Source of the DNA: CAWKGV01 sp963849305 | Lineage (GTDB): Bacteria > Pseudomonadota > Alphaproteobacteria > Acetobacterales > Acetobacteraceae | Length of the DNA: 64,000 nucleotides | Direction of reading: 5' to 3' | Assembly (NCBI GenBank): GCA_963849305.1 | Contig: CAWKGV010000023.1 | Location: 124,001 to 188,000, forward strand | Shown here: positions 16,930-24,875 of the stretch, piece by piece | How positions within the stretch are numbered: position 1 is the first letter of the stretch | Layout: each line of letters starts with the position of its first letter | The notes under the pieces: generated by a model | Database searches by the model: none | What the model was told of the DNA's origin: nothing | The model's input: the letters and a program-made list of their open reading frames with translations, nothing else | Translations under genes and position numbers: made by a program

Positions 16930-18519
16930 ATGTCGCTCGCCATGGCTGACCTGCCCGCCGATCCCGAGGCGTTGCGCGCGTTTGCGCTGGCCTGTCAGGC
17001 CGAGCTGAAGGCGGCCGAACTTTCGGTTCAGCTGCGAACACTGGAGATCGAGAAGCTGAAGTTCCAGATCGCCAAACTGCGACGCATGCAGTTTGGCCGT
17101 TCGTCGGAACGGATCACCCGGCAGATCGAGCAGCTCGCCCTGCAGCTTGAAGAGCTGGAGACCAGCGAGGCCGAGGATATCGTCAAGGCGGCGGCGGAAC
17201 ATCGGCCGCCGCCGCTGCGCCAGCGTGCGACGCCGAAGCGCAAGCCGTTGCCCGAGCACCTGCTGCGGCAGGAGATCGTTCATCAACCTGCGGCTGATGG
17301 CGCCTGCGTCTGCCCGGACTGCGGTGGTGGCATGGCGAAGCTCGGCGAGGACGTGACCGAGGTGCTGGACTATGTGCCTGGCCGCTTCCAGGTGATCCGG
17401 CATATCCGGCCCAAATACGCCTGCAAGGCGTGCGATGCGATCACCCAGGCACCTGCGCCCGCGATGCCGACACCGCGTGGTCGTGCCACACCGGCGATGC
17501 TCGCGCATCTGCTGGTGTCGAAATACTGCGATCACCTGCCGCTCTACCGGCAGAGCGACATCTATGCTCGCGACGGGGTCGATCTCGACCGATCCACGCT
17601 GTGCGACTGGGTCGGTCAGGCGGCATGGCTGCTGGCGCCGATTGTCGAGGGGATCAGACGACACGTGTTCGCTGCGGAGAAGATCCACGGCGATGACACC
17701 ACCGTGCCAGTGCTGTCGCCAGGTCTCGGCCGAACCAAGACCGGGCGGCTCTGGGTGTATGTGCGCGACGATCGACCATTCTGCGGCACGGCGCCGCCGG
17801 CGGCCGCCTACTTCTACAGTCCCGATCGTGGTGGCGCGCATCCGGCCGGGCATTTGGCAGAGTTCACCGGCTTCCTTCAGGCCGATGGCTACGCTGGCTT
17901 CGAGGCACTCTACGATCAGCGCGCCACCGATCGGAGCCTTCGCACGAACCAGGCGATCACCGAGGTCGCCTGCTGGGCGCATTGCCGGCGCAAGTTCTTC
18001 GATGTCTGGAACGGCAAGAAGTCTCCGGTCGCCAAGCAGGCGATCGAGCGCATTGCCACCTTCTACGCCATCGAGGCCAAAGCGCGCTTCGCGCCGACCG
18101 ATGAGCGGCTGATGCACCGGGCCGATGCCGCGCCGCTGCTCGCCGCGTTCTTCAATTGGGCAGGCAAGGTCGTCACCAGGCTATCGGCCAAGTCAGAGCT
18201 GGCCGAGGCATTCCGCTATACGCTGAAGCGGCAGGAGGCATTGTCGCGCTTCCTCACCGACGCAAGGCTCGAGATCGACAACAACATCGCCGAGAACGCC
18301 ATGCGCGGAATCGCGCTCGGACGGAAGAATTACCTGTTCGCCGGATCAGATGCCGGTGGCGAGCGCGCCGCCGCCATCTACTCCATCCTGCAGACCGTCA
18401 AGCTCAATGAGATCAACCCGGAAGCGTATCTGCGCAACACCCTCGACCAGATCGCCAATGGGCACCCGATCAGCCAGATCAACGAACTAATGCCGTGGAC
18501 GCCCTCAACACCGCCCTGA
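16930..18519 (+). CDS. tnpC: IS66-family transposase TnpC
   Basis: 529 aa. Order: N-terminal leucine-rich coiled coil (residues 20-80, with LRTLEIEKLKFQIAKLRRMQFGRSSERI), zinc-finger-like CVCPDCGG...YACKACD pair (about 120-175), then the DDE core (HGDDTTVPVL; DGYAGFEALY; EIDNNIAENAMRGIALGRKNYLFAGSDAGGERAA). It catalyses cut-and-paste or copy transposition of the element. The length is normal and no frameshift is seen, so it is presumed active. Confidence 0.95.
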   Translation: MSLAMADLPADPEALRAFALACQAELKAAELSVQLRTLEIEKLKFQIAKLRRMQFGRSSERITRQIEQLALQLEELETSEAEDIVKAAAEHRPPPLRQRATPKRKPLPEHLLRQEIVHQPAADGACVCPDCGGGMAKLGEDVTEVLDYVPGRFQVIRHIRPKYACKACDAITQAPAPAMPTPRGRATPAMLAHLLVSKYCDHLPLYRQSDIYARDGVDLDRSTLCDWVGQAAWLLAPIVEGIRRHVFAAEKIHGDDTTVPVLSPGLGRTKTGRLWVYVRDDRPFCGTAPPAAAYFYSPDRGGAHPAGHLAEFTGFLQADGYAGFEALYDQRATDRSLRTNQAITEVACWAHCRRKFFDVWNGKKSPVAKQAIERIATFYAIEAKARFAPTDERLMHRADAAPLLAAFFNWAGKVVTRLSAKSELAEAFRYTLKRQEALSRFLTDARLEIDNNIAENAMRGIALGRKNYLFAGSDAGGERAAAIYSILQTVKLNEINPEAYLRNTLDQIANGHPISQINELMPWTPSTPP

Positions 18520-18545
18520 TCCAACGGTCGTCACCAAACGCTTAC

Positions 18546-18553
18546 TTTCAATA
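18546..18553. repeat. IS66 target-site duplication, right copy
   Basis: TTTCAATA, identical to 16003-16010 on the other side of the element. Confidence 0.9.
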
Positions 18554-19279
18554 TGGCGATTCCGCTTTGCCAATTCGCCGATCACGGCCGGCGGATCGAG
18601 CCAGACCGGAAGCATCGCTGCCGCGGTGAAGCCGGCTGTTGAGAAGTTGTATCGCGAGCTGCTCAAACTCGTAAGCGACAACTCGCCGCTAGCGGGCGCG
18701 AACCAAGTCGAGGCACGCGACGGCCGCCTGTTCCGTGTCGGCGAAGCAAATGCGGGCGAAACCTATGCTTCGATTCTGCAGAGAGCCGGCCGGGACTTTG
18801 TTGAAGTCGAGGAGAGCTCGGGGACGCCGCTGGAGATCATGAAATACTCGAGGGCGTCCTATGGCGCGCAGTTCTGTAAGGTTCGTGTCAACGAAGAATC
18901 GGGCGAGGTGCGGATTGCGCGCTGGCTCGGCTCGTTCGACTGCGGCCGGATCCTGAACCCGAAAACCGCAACCAGCCAGTTCCGCGGCGGGATTATCATG
19001 GGCATCGGCATGGCTCTGACGGAGGAAACGATGTTCGACGAGCGCCGAGGACGAATAGTGAATCGGTCGCTCGCCGAATATCACGTTCCAGTTAATCTGG
19101 ACGTGCCGCAGATCGAAATCATCTACAACCACATTCCCGACGAGCACGCACCGCTGGGCGCACGTGGGGTCGGCGAAATCGGCATCACCGGCGCGGCGGC
19201 GGCGATCGCCAACACGATCTTTCACGCAACGGGAAAACGCATTCGCGATTTGCCGATCACGCTCGACAAGCTGCTGTGA
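18546..19279 (+). pseudogene. YagR/PaoC-like molybdopterin subunit, C-terminal remnant
   Basis: Beyond the IS66 right end, the sequence resumes with FQYGDSALP and GSIAAAVKPAVEKLYREL, and from about 18626 runs as one clean frame to 19279. It includes RASYGAQFCKVRVNEESGEVRIARWLGSFDCG, NPKTATSQFRGGIIMGIGMALTEE and GARGVGEIGITGAAAAIANTIFHATG, with the catalytic-loop glutamate in GVGEIG. The ~250-300 residues expected between the two halves are absent. Because the IS has a perfect target duplication, that deletion must pre-date the insertion. Confidence 0.8.
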
Positions 19280-19317
19280 GAGGAACCCGGCCGTGAGTTC
19301 CCATTCGGTGCAGCGGG

Positions 19318-19410
19318 GACATAACGTTTCGCGCCGATCCAATGTTGGCTCGGCGGGCGCTCTCGAACCTGATCTCGAACGCGCGCGCTACGGCTAAGAT
19401 CTGGGATGTC
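19318..19410 (+). pseudogene. Possible histidine-kinase fragment
   Basis: About 28 codons read FRADPMLARRALSNLISNARATA. This resembles the region just before and including the N-box of sensor kinases (RALSNLLSNA-type). Neither the H-box nor the G-boxes are nearby. It is too short to be more than a suggestion. Confidence 0.3.
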
Positions 19411-19430
19411 CGCTCATCTTCGGCAAAGAA

Positions 19431-19746
19431 GACGGTATGGACATCTGGACCACTAATCTTACTTTCGTGATCGATCCAACCTTAGTTATCTGGGATTTTG
19501 GCAGAGGCTCGCAAATCACATTGAGTGATTTGGGCAGCTATGACGTCACCATAGAAAGAACTTCCAGAACGACCACACGGGTCACCTCACCCTCATGAAC
19601 GCCGGGTTCACCAGCGCATTCGAGGCGATCGGCTCGACGCTGCCGGACGGGCAAGGCGGGGACGTTAATGGGCGACACCACGGCACCATCCACTTCGTCG
19701 GCGACCCCCACGTCACTCTTGCGAATATCAGCGTTGTCAACGTCTG
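19431..19746 (+). pseudogene. Unrecognised broken frame
   Basis: One frame (about 19431-19598) reads MDIWTTNLTFVIDPTLVIWDFGRGSQITLSDLGSYDV. After a shift near 19575 a second frame continues HLTLMNAGFTSAFEAIGSTLPDGQGGDVNG and HGTIHFVGDPHVTLANISVVNV to a TGA at 19745. Codon use and the beta-strand-rich text look like real protein, not noise. No start or family is recognised. It probably is a relic gene split by an indel. Confidence 0.35.
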
Positions 19747-19809
19747 AGTCGGCCGCGGGTAAGGCGACCGCGCTCACTTCCGAACAGGAACAGCACGGCG
19801 AACAACGGA

Positions 19810-20586
19810 TCAGGCCCGAGCGGGCACCTCGACCTGTCCAACAGGTCTCGCGTGCGGCGAATTGGATACGAAATTGCTGGCATCCGGCAACCCGGAGCCC
19901 CGCCCAATCCCGAACGTCGCCGAAAATCCGGCGCGTCCGGAATCGGTAATCGCCACCGCGCGGGTATCGCGCATCCGGGTGATCCAACCCAGCTCGAAGC
20001 AACGGCAGGCTAAGGTTGCCCCGAGCTGGCCGGCGATATGCGGCCGTCGTTCGCTCCAATCGAGGCACGGGCGGCAGAACACCCGCCGGGTGCCGGCCCC
20101 GCGCTCTGGGTCGGCGCCGAAGTCGCGGAGGAATTCCCGGCCGGCCGGCGTGACCTCGCCACCGTCGGCGGCCAGCACCACTCGGCCATCGCGTGCCAGC
20201 GCATCCGCGATAGCCACTCCGAGCCGGCCTGCAAGATGGTCGTAGCAGGTCCGCGCTGTCCGCAGCGCCTCGCCGCCGCGCCAGGTCCGGCGCGGTTCTC
20301 CTGGGCCGGTGTGCTCGGCCACGGTCAGGATGCTCTCCAGCATCGAGCCGACCAGCGAAGTGGCGAGCCGGTAATACCGATGCCGCCCCTGCCGCTCGCG
20401 CGCGAGCAGGCCGGTGTCGGTCAGCGCGGCCAAATGGGCGCTCGCGGTCTGCGGCGAGACGTGCGCCGCGAACGCCAACTCCTTGGCGGTGAGCGCCCTT
20501 CCGTCCATCAGCGCCGAGAGGATGTTGGCGCGCGCGGGATCGCCGATCAGCGACGCGACCTCGGCCATTCTGGTGACTGTGCTCAT
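19810..20586 (-). CDS. ArsR-family winged-helix transcriptional regulator
   Basis: 258 aa from the ATG at 20586; the frame is open further upstream but without resemblance. Residues 10-75 form the ArsR helix-turn-helix (ASLIGDPARANILSALMDGRALTAKELAFAAHVSPQTASAHLAALTDTGLLARERQGRHRYYRL). A long C-terminal region (about 80-258) follows, with cysteines in FCRPCLDWSERRPH and ACRCFELGW that could bind a ligand or metal. Related long ArsR regulators are often autoregulated. It is divergent from the DUF1127 gene, and a 6-8-6 palindrome at 20631-20650 between them could be its operator. Confidence 0.88.
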   Translation of the reverse strand: MSTVTRMAEVASLIGDPARANILSALMDGRALTAKELAFAAHVSPQTASAHLAALTDTGLLARERQGRHRYYRLATSLVGSMLESILTVAEHTGPGEPRRTWRGGEALRTARTCYDHLAGRLGVAIADALARDGRVVLAADGGEVTPAGREFLRDFGADPERGAGTRRVFCRPCLDWSERRPHIAGQLGATLACRCFELGWITRMRDTRAVAITDSGRAGFSATFGIGRGSGLPDASNFVSNSPHARPVGQVEVPARA

Positions 20587-20630
20587 GGACCGAACATAGT
20601 CCCGACTCCCACGCCGGTGAATGGCTGGAA

Positions 20631-20650
20631 GCTTCGTTCGCGGCCGAAGC
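20631..20650. promoter_or_regulatory. Small inverted repeat between divergent genes
   Basis: GCTTCG, an 8-base spacer and CGAAGC lie 45 bases upstream of the ArsR-family start and about 100 bases upstream of the DUF1127 gene. The position suits an operator, but a 6-bp stem can arise by chance. Confidence 0.3.
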
Positions 20651-20748
20651 GATCCGGCGGGACCGGGGCGCCGGTTAGGGCCATTTTCTTCCGGCCAGAC
20701 GGGGACCACGCTTGGTCGGACCGTCGGAAGCAAGGAAGGAGCCCTGCC

Positions 20749-21009
20749 ATGCTTGCTCGCCCCGAATGGGTGTCCGGCGGCACTTTCGTTCCGGATCAGC
20801 CGACAGATCGCCCCGGTCGCGGGCCATGCGCCCGCCCGCTAGCCGGACGCCGACTGATCCGCCGGAGCATTTACCTGCTGCGGCTTTGGCATTCCAGGGC
20901 CAGTGACCGCAACGCGCTCGCCACGATGAGCCTGCGCGATCTGCGCGACATCGGGATCACCCGGGCCGATGCGCTCGCCGAGACCGGCAAGCCGTTCTGG
21001 CGCGCCTGA
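20749..21009 (+). CDS. DUF1127 domain protein
   Basis: 86 aa from the ATG at 20749 behind GGAAGGAG. The C-terminal ~45 residues form the arginine-rich DUF1127 domain: LLRLWHSRASDRNALATMSLRDLRDIGITRADALAE. Small DUF1127 proteins in Alphaproteobacteria have been linked to RNA turnover and phosphate/carbon responses, but the role of this longer copy is unknown. Residues 1-40 are a low-complexity leader. It is divergent from the ArsR gene. Confidence 0.82.
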   Translation: MLARPEWVSGGTFVPDQPTDRPGRGPCARPLAGRRLIRRSIYLLRLWHSRASDRNALATMSLRDLRDIGITRADALAETGKPFWRA

Positions 21010-21035
21010 CTTCGCGGGCTGATCGGCCGGCGAAG

Positions 21036-21584
21036 TCAATGCGGCGCCGGGGCGGGGGCGGCCAACTGGAAGCCGACCCAGATCGTGTAGACCGCCGCCG
21101 AACTGCTCGGACTGATCGGGAACGTCATGTCCACCGGAGCCGTGGTCGCCGTGGCGGTATCAACGTTCGGCGGAAAGTCCACGCGGATCACCCGGACGCG
21201 CTTGTCCAGGATCCGATCTCCCCGCGTCACCGCCACGAACCACGGGATGTTGGCTTGCCGGGTCGGCGCCGCCGGGCCGCGCTGGAAGCGCATCGTGAGG
21301 CGAAGGCTCGCATCGACGATACTCGGCGAGTCGCCGTACTCGCACGAGCCCGCAGCGGAAGTGATCTGCGCCGAGAGTTGCACATCGGTCAGGTCTTGGC
21401 CGCCGCCCGGGCGGCGGTAGGTGACCTGGTCCGCGCCGGGCAACGCGCGCGCCTCCGGACAGACGGGCGCGAACGTGTTGGGCGCCGGCGCGGAGCAGCA
21501 AGCCAGTCCGGCCAGGGCAAGCGGCGTCAGTAGGCGGGACGCGCGGGCGCGGGATGCGCGGGCGAGGGACGGGCAAGGGGGCAT
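21036..21584 (-). CDS. Putative lipoprotein, function unknown
   Basis: 182 aa from the ATG at 21584 with GGAG upstream. The N-terminus is a lipoprotein signal: basic start, hydrophobic LLTPLALAGLACCSAP with a lipobox LAGLAC (cysteine near residue 32). The mature part is a beta-rich domain (VTYRRPGGGQDLTDVQLSAQITSAAGSCEYG, LRLTMRFQRGPAAP, IPWFVAVTRGDRILDKRVRVIRVDFPP). Similar short lipoproteins of unknown function are frequent in Rhodospirillales. It likely sits in the periplasm, anchored to a membrane. It is divergent from ispH. Confidence 0.75.
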   Translation of the reverse strand: MPPCPSLARASRARASRLLTPLALAGLACCSAPAPNTFAPVCPEARALPGADQVTYRRPGGGQDLTDVQLSAQITSAAGSCEYGDSPSIVDASLRLTMRFQRGPAAPTRQANIPWFVAVTRGDRILDKRVRVIRVDFPPNVDTATATTAPVDMTFPISPSSSAAVYTIWVGFQLAAPAPAPH

Positions 21585-21793
21585 GGCGGGCTCCGGTAAC
21601 GGCCGATGCAAACGGGAACGCCAGGCCGTTGCCGGCGGAGCGGCGTTTCGGCATAGTGCGCGAGGCAGTCGTGGCCGGCAACCGAACGCTGCCACAAAGG
21701 GCTGCAGGAGCGCCGGGCGGCACCATATCCCGTCGGCCGATCGCACCAGCATAGCCCCATGGGGCCGCACAAGGGGGCCGCACAGCAGCTTTC

Positions 21794-22762
21794 ATGGCCG
21801 ACCAGCTTGCTCGCAGGCGCCGTCTCCGCCTGCTCCTCGCCAGCCCGCGCGGGTTTTGCGCCGGGGTGGACCGCGCCATCCGGGTCGTGGAGGGCGCGCT
21901 GCGGACCAGCGCCGCACCGGTCTATGTCCGCCATGAAATCGTCCACAACCGTACCGTCGTCGAGGCCCTGGAGGCCGAGGGTGCGATGTTCGTCGAGCGC
22001 CTGGACGAGGTGCCGGAGGGCGCGCGCGTGGTCTTCTCCGCGCACGGCGTGCCAAAATCCGTCCCCGCCGAGGCGCGACGACGGCAACTCTCCTATCTGG
22101 ATGCGACTTGCCCGCTGGTGAGCAAGGTCCATCGCGAGGCCGAGCGGCACTTCGCCGGCGGGGGCTCGGAGCAGCGCCATATCCTGATGATCGGCCATGC
22201 CGGCCACCCGGAGGTGGAGGGCACGATGGGCCAGTTGCCACCGGGGGCGATGACCCTGGTGCAAAGCGCCGAGGAGGCGCGCGAACTGGAGCCCCCCTGC
22301 ACCGACCGGCTCGCCTTCATCACCCAGACCACGCTCTCGGTCGATGACACGGCGGAGATCGTGGCCATCCTGCGCGAGCGGTTCCCTCGAATCGAAGGGC
22401 CACGTAGGGAAGATATCTGCTATGCGACCACCAACCGCCAAGCTGCGGTGAAGGCGATCGCGGCGGACTGCGACCTGGTGATCGTGATCGGCAGCCCGAA
22501 CTCCTCGAACTCTCAGCGGCTGCGCGAGGTGGCCGAGCGCACTGGGGCACCGCGCGCGGTGCTGCTGCCGGATGCCGCGGCCTTCGACTGGCGGCTGCTC
22601 GACGGTGTCGGCACGCTGGGCGTGACGGCCGGCGCCTCGGCCCCCGAGCGGCTGGTCGAGGAGCTGATCGAGGAACTCGCCGCCTGCTTCGAGCTGTCGA
22701 TCGAGGAGCGGCGGGTGACGCGCGAGGACGTGGTGTTCAAGCTGCCGGCCCCGCTCGGCTGA
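21794..22762 (+). CDS. ispH: 4-hydroxy-3-methylbut-2-enyl diphosphate reductase (IspH)
   Basis: 322 aa with the three iron-sulfur cysteines C22 (GFCAGV), C106 (DATCPLV) and C209 (DICYATTNRQ). HEIVHN (48-52) and SAHGVP (82-87) histidine motifs and the conserved SxN motif GSPNSSNSQRL are also visible. It performs the last step of the MEP isoprenoid pathway, reducing HMBPP to IPP and DMAPP in the cytoplasm. The stop overlaps the thrB start (TGATG). The other late MEP enzyme, IspG, is encoded at 54.2 kb. Confidence 0.96.
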   Translation: MADQLARRRRLRLLLASPRGFCAGVDRAIRVVEGALRTSAAPVYVRHEIVHNRTVVEALEAEGAMFVERLDEVPEGARVVFSAHGVPKSVPAEARRRQLSYLDATCPLVSKVHREAERHFAGGGSEQRHILMIGHAGHPEVEGTMGQLPPGAMTLVQSAEEARELEPPCTDRLAFITQTTLSVDDTAEIVAILRERFPRIEGPRREDICYATTNRQAAVKAIAADCDLVIVIGSPNSSNSQRLREVAERTGAPRAVLLPDAAAFDWRLLDGVGTLGVTAGASAPERLVEELIEELAACFELSIEERRVTREDVVFKLPAPLG

Positions 22763-23724
22763 TGGCGGTCTATACCGAGGTGACGGACGAGGCGCTGGCC
22801 GCCTTTCTGGCGGAGTACGACATCGGCGCCTTGGTCGCCTATCGCGGCATTGCCGAGGGCGTGGAGAACAGCAACTACTCGTTGCGCACCACCGAAGGCG
22901 ACTTCATCCTGACGCTCTATGAGAAGCGGGTGGACCCGGCCGATCTGCCCTGGTTTCTCGGGCTGATGGAGCATCTGGCGCGGCGGGGCATCGTCTGCCC
23001 GCTGCCGGTGCAGGGTCGCGACGGGGCGGCGCTCCGCCGGCTCAGCGGGCGCCACGCCGCGATCACGACCTTCCTGCCCGGTGTCTGGCCGCGCCGGGTC
23101 CGCCCGGAGCATTGCGGGCCGGTGGGAGCGGCGCTCGCGGGCCTGCATTCAGCCGGTCAAGATTACGCGCCGTGCCGACGCAACGCCCTCGGGCCGCACG
23201 GGTGGGGTCCGCTGCTCGAACGGACGCGGGGGCGGGCCGACGAGGTGCGCGCCGGGCTCGCCTGCGACCTGGATCGCGCGCTAGGGGGGATCGTCGCCGC
23301 CTGGCCGTGCGACCAAGTTCCTGTGGGACATATCCACGCCGATCTGTTCCCCGACAACGTGTTCTTCCTCGACGGGCGGGTCTCCGGGCTGATCGACTTC
23401 TACTTCGCCGCCACCGACATCCTGGCCTACGACATCGCGGTGTGTCTGAACGCCTGGTGCTTCGAGGCCGACTTTGCCTTCAACGTGACCAAGGCCCGGT
23501 CGATGCTGCGGGCCTATGCGGCGGTCCGTCCGCTCTCGGCAGCCGAGCGCGCGGCGCTGCCCGTGCTGTGCCAGGGCGCGGCGCTCCGGTTCCTGCTGAC
23601 CCGGCTATTCGATTGGCTGAACACCCCCCCGGGCGCGCTGGTCACGCGGAAGGATCCGCTCGAATATTGGCGCCGGCTGCGCTTTCACCTCGCCGCCCCG
23701 GACGAGCACGCCTATGGACTCTGA
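22762..23724 (+). CDS. thrB: Homoserine kinase, type 2 (ThrB, APH fold)
   Basis: 320 aa starting at the ATG that shares its A with the ispH stop. This is the alphaproteobacterial ThrB of the aminoglycoside-phosphotransferase fold: GVENSNYSLRTTEGDFILTLYEKR (N-lobe, 33-56), the catalytic loop HIHADLFPDN (190-199, D194 and N199) and metal-binding D212 in LIDFYFA. It phosphorylates homoserine on the way to threonine. The ispH-thrB-rnhA arrangement with overlapping ends is common in this class. Its last 11 bases overlap rnhA. Confidence 0.94.
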   Translation: MAVYTEVTDEALAAFLAEYDIGALVAYRGIAEGVENSNYSLRTTEGDFILTLYEKRVDPADLPWFLGLMEHLARRGIVCPLPVQGRDGAALRRLSGRHAAITTFLPGVWPRRVRPEHCGPVGAALAGLHSAGQDYAPCRRNALGPHGWGPLLERTRGRADEVRAGLACDLDRALGGIVAAWPCDQVPVGHIHADLFPDNVFFLDGRVSGLIDFYFAATDILAYDIAVCLNAWCFEADFAFNVTKARSMLRAYAAVRPLSAAERAALPVLCQGAALRFLLTRLFDWLNTPPGALVTRKDPLEYWRRLRFHLAAPDEHAYGL

Positions 23725-24169
23725 GCCGGCCGGGGCGGTCGAGGTCTGGACCGACGGCGGCTGCAAGCCCAACCCTGGTCCCGGCGGCTGGGCGGCGATC
23801 CTGCGCTATCGGGGTCACGAGCGGGAGCTTTCGGGGGCCGAGCCGGCCACCACCAACAACCGCATGGAGCTGACCGCGGCGACGGCGGCGCTGGAGGCGC
23901 TGACCCGTCCCTGCCGGGTGGTGCTTCATACCGACAGCGAGTACCTGCGCAACGGAGTGACGCGCTGGCATGTCGGGTGGGTGCGGCGGAACTGGCGCAA
24001 TTCGGCGGGCGATCCGATTGCCAACATAGATCTCTGGCGCCGCCTGCTGGATGCCGCGGCGCGCCACGAGGTCGAATGGCGCTGGGTGCGCGGCCACGCC
24101 GGGGACGCGATGAACGAGCGGGCCGATGCGCTGGCGACGGCTGCGCGCCGGGGCGCAACTTCGGGTTAG
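23714..24169 (+). CDS. rnhA: Ribonuclease HI
   Basis: 151 aa, overlapping thrB by 11 bases. The active-site carboxylates D14 (VWTDGGCKPNPGPGG), E52 (NNRMELTA), D74 (HTDSEY) and D138 (NERADALA), plus H128 in VRGHAGD, are all present. Cleaves the RNA strand of RNA-DNA hybrids, removing R-loops and Okazaki primers. Length is standard. It converges with the DUF2934 gene with a four-base overlap of ends. Confidence 0.96.
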   Translation: MDSEPAGAVEVWTDGGCKPNPGPGGWAAILRYRGHERELSGAEPATTNNRMELTAATAALEALTRPCRVVLHTDSEYLRNGVTRWHVGWVRRNWRNSAGDPIANIDLWRRLLDAAARHEVEWRWVRGHAGDAMNERADALATAARRGATSG

Positions 24170-24426
24170 GGCGGTTGCTCGATGTCGACGTTGGGGCCCC
24201 ACGAGCCGCCCGGGCCAGGCGTCTCTTGCTCGGGCAGCGGCGCCGCCCCGGTCTCGCCCGCGAATTCCGTGGGAGCGCGGCCCGAGGCCTGCCGGTCTTC
24301 GTCCTCGACCAGATCCCGGGCGCGGTGCCAATACTCGTCCTGCCGTCCTTCCGGCTTGCCGTCCTGTTCCCACAGGAAATAGGCGCGGTGACGCACCCTG
24401 GTCTCGAAATCCTCGCTGTTGGCCAT
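24166..24426 (-). CDS. DUF2934 domain protein
   Basis: 86 aa from the ATG at 24426. Residues 1-35 form the DUF2934 core (RVRHRAYFLWEQDGKPEGRQDEYWHRARDLV), a short motif found in small alphaproteobacterial proteins of unknown role. The rest is acidic and Pro/Gly-rich. The frame is open upstream through IS3 remains, so the start was fixed by the domain position and the GGTCTCCCGCGG leader context. It is divergent from the 106-aa gene. Confidence 0.8.
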   Translation of the reverse strand: MANSEDFETRVRHRAYFLWEQDGKPEGRQDEYWHRARDLVEDEDRQASGRAPTEFAGETGAAPLPEQETPGPGGSWGPNVDIEQPP

Positions 24427-24516
24427 CTTGGTCTCCCGCGGTAGATATCGCCGCGACGGCCTCAACAGCAGCGACCCGGCACAGTTGCCGAGGGCATCGA
24501 CAGGAGGCGCACAACA

Positions 24517-24837
24517 ATGACGAAGGACGAGCTGACGGCGTGGGCGCTCGGGAGTGGGTGGCGGATGATCGGCGGCCATCCGAGCCTGTCCAAGCCGTCC
24601 CGGCCGGGCGAGGCGATCGTCCGGCTGGTACTGAAGGCCACCGTGGCCAACGTCGAGATCAAGAAGCCGGCGGGCAAGTGGGAGAAGGTCTCGGGCGCGA
24701 ACTACGGCGCGGTCGAGGCGGACGCCGAGACCGGGGTGCCACGCGGGCTGGGGCTGGTCAGCATCCCCGGCTTCACCAAGCTGATGCAGGACAATCGGGA
24801 TGCCGTGATGATGGGCGGCCTTAAGGGGAGCGGCTGA
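24517..24837 (+). CDS. Conserved-looking small protein, function unknown (106 aa)
   Basis: ATG at 24517 after GGAGG (24501-24505). The text MTKDELTAWALGSGWRMIGGHPSLSKP, EAIVRLVLKATVANVEIKKPAGKWEKVSG and GLGLVSIPGFTKLMQDNRDAVMMGGLKG has ordinary protein composition and a regular helix-strand alternation. I do not recognise a family. Two bases after its stop another ATG (24840) opens MNEAAKPEGK, whose continuation is lost at the IS3 junction near 24885, so this may once have been a two-gene unit. Confidence 0.65.
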   Translation: MTKDELTAWALGSGWRMIGGHPSLSKPSRPGEAIVRLVLKATVANVEIKKPAGKWEKVSGANYGAVEADAETGVPRGLGLVSIPGFTKLMQDNRDAVMMGGLKGSG

Positions 24838-24875
24838 TATGAACGAAGCAGCCAAGCCGGAGGGCAAGCGAGCGA

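Larger units (their letters stand above)
16011..18545 (+). mobile_element. IS66-family insertion sequence, complete
   Basis: 2535 bp bounded by terminal inverted repeats that start GTAAGCGTTTGGTG at 16011 and end with the complement at 18545, with an 8-bp TTTCAATA duplication on both sides. Inside are the three standard IS66 genes in order, tnpA (ISxxx accessory), tnpB (Orf2/YhhG-type accessory) and the DDE transposase. All are intact, so the element may be mobile. It interrupts the YagR-like pseudogene. Confidence 0.95.

Noticed and set aside
16630..18117. A 495-codon leftward frame inside IS66
   Set aside because: It is antisense to the intact TnpB and TnpC genes.
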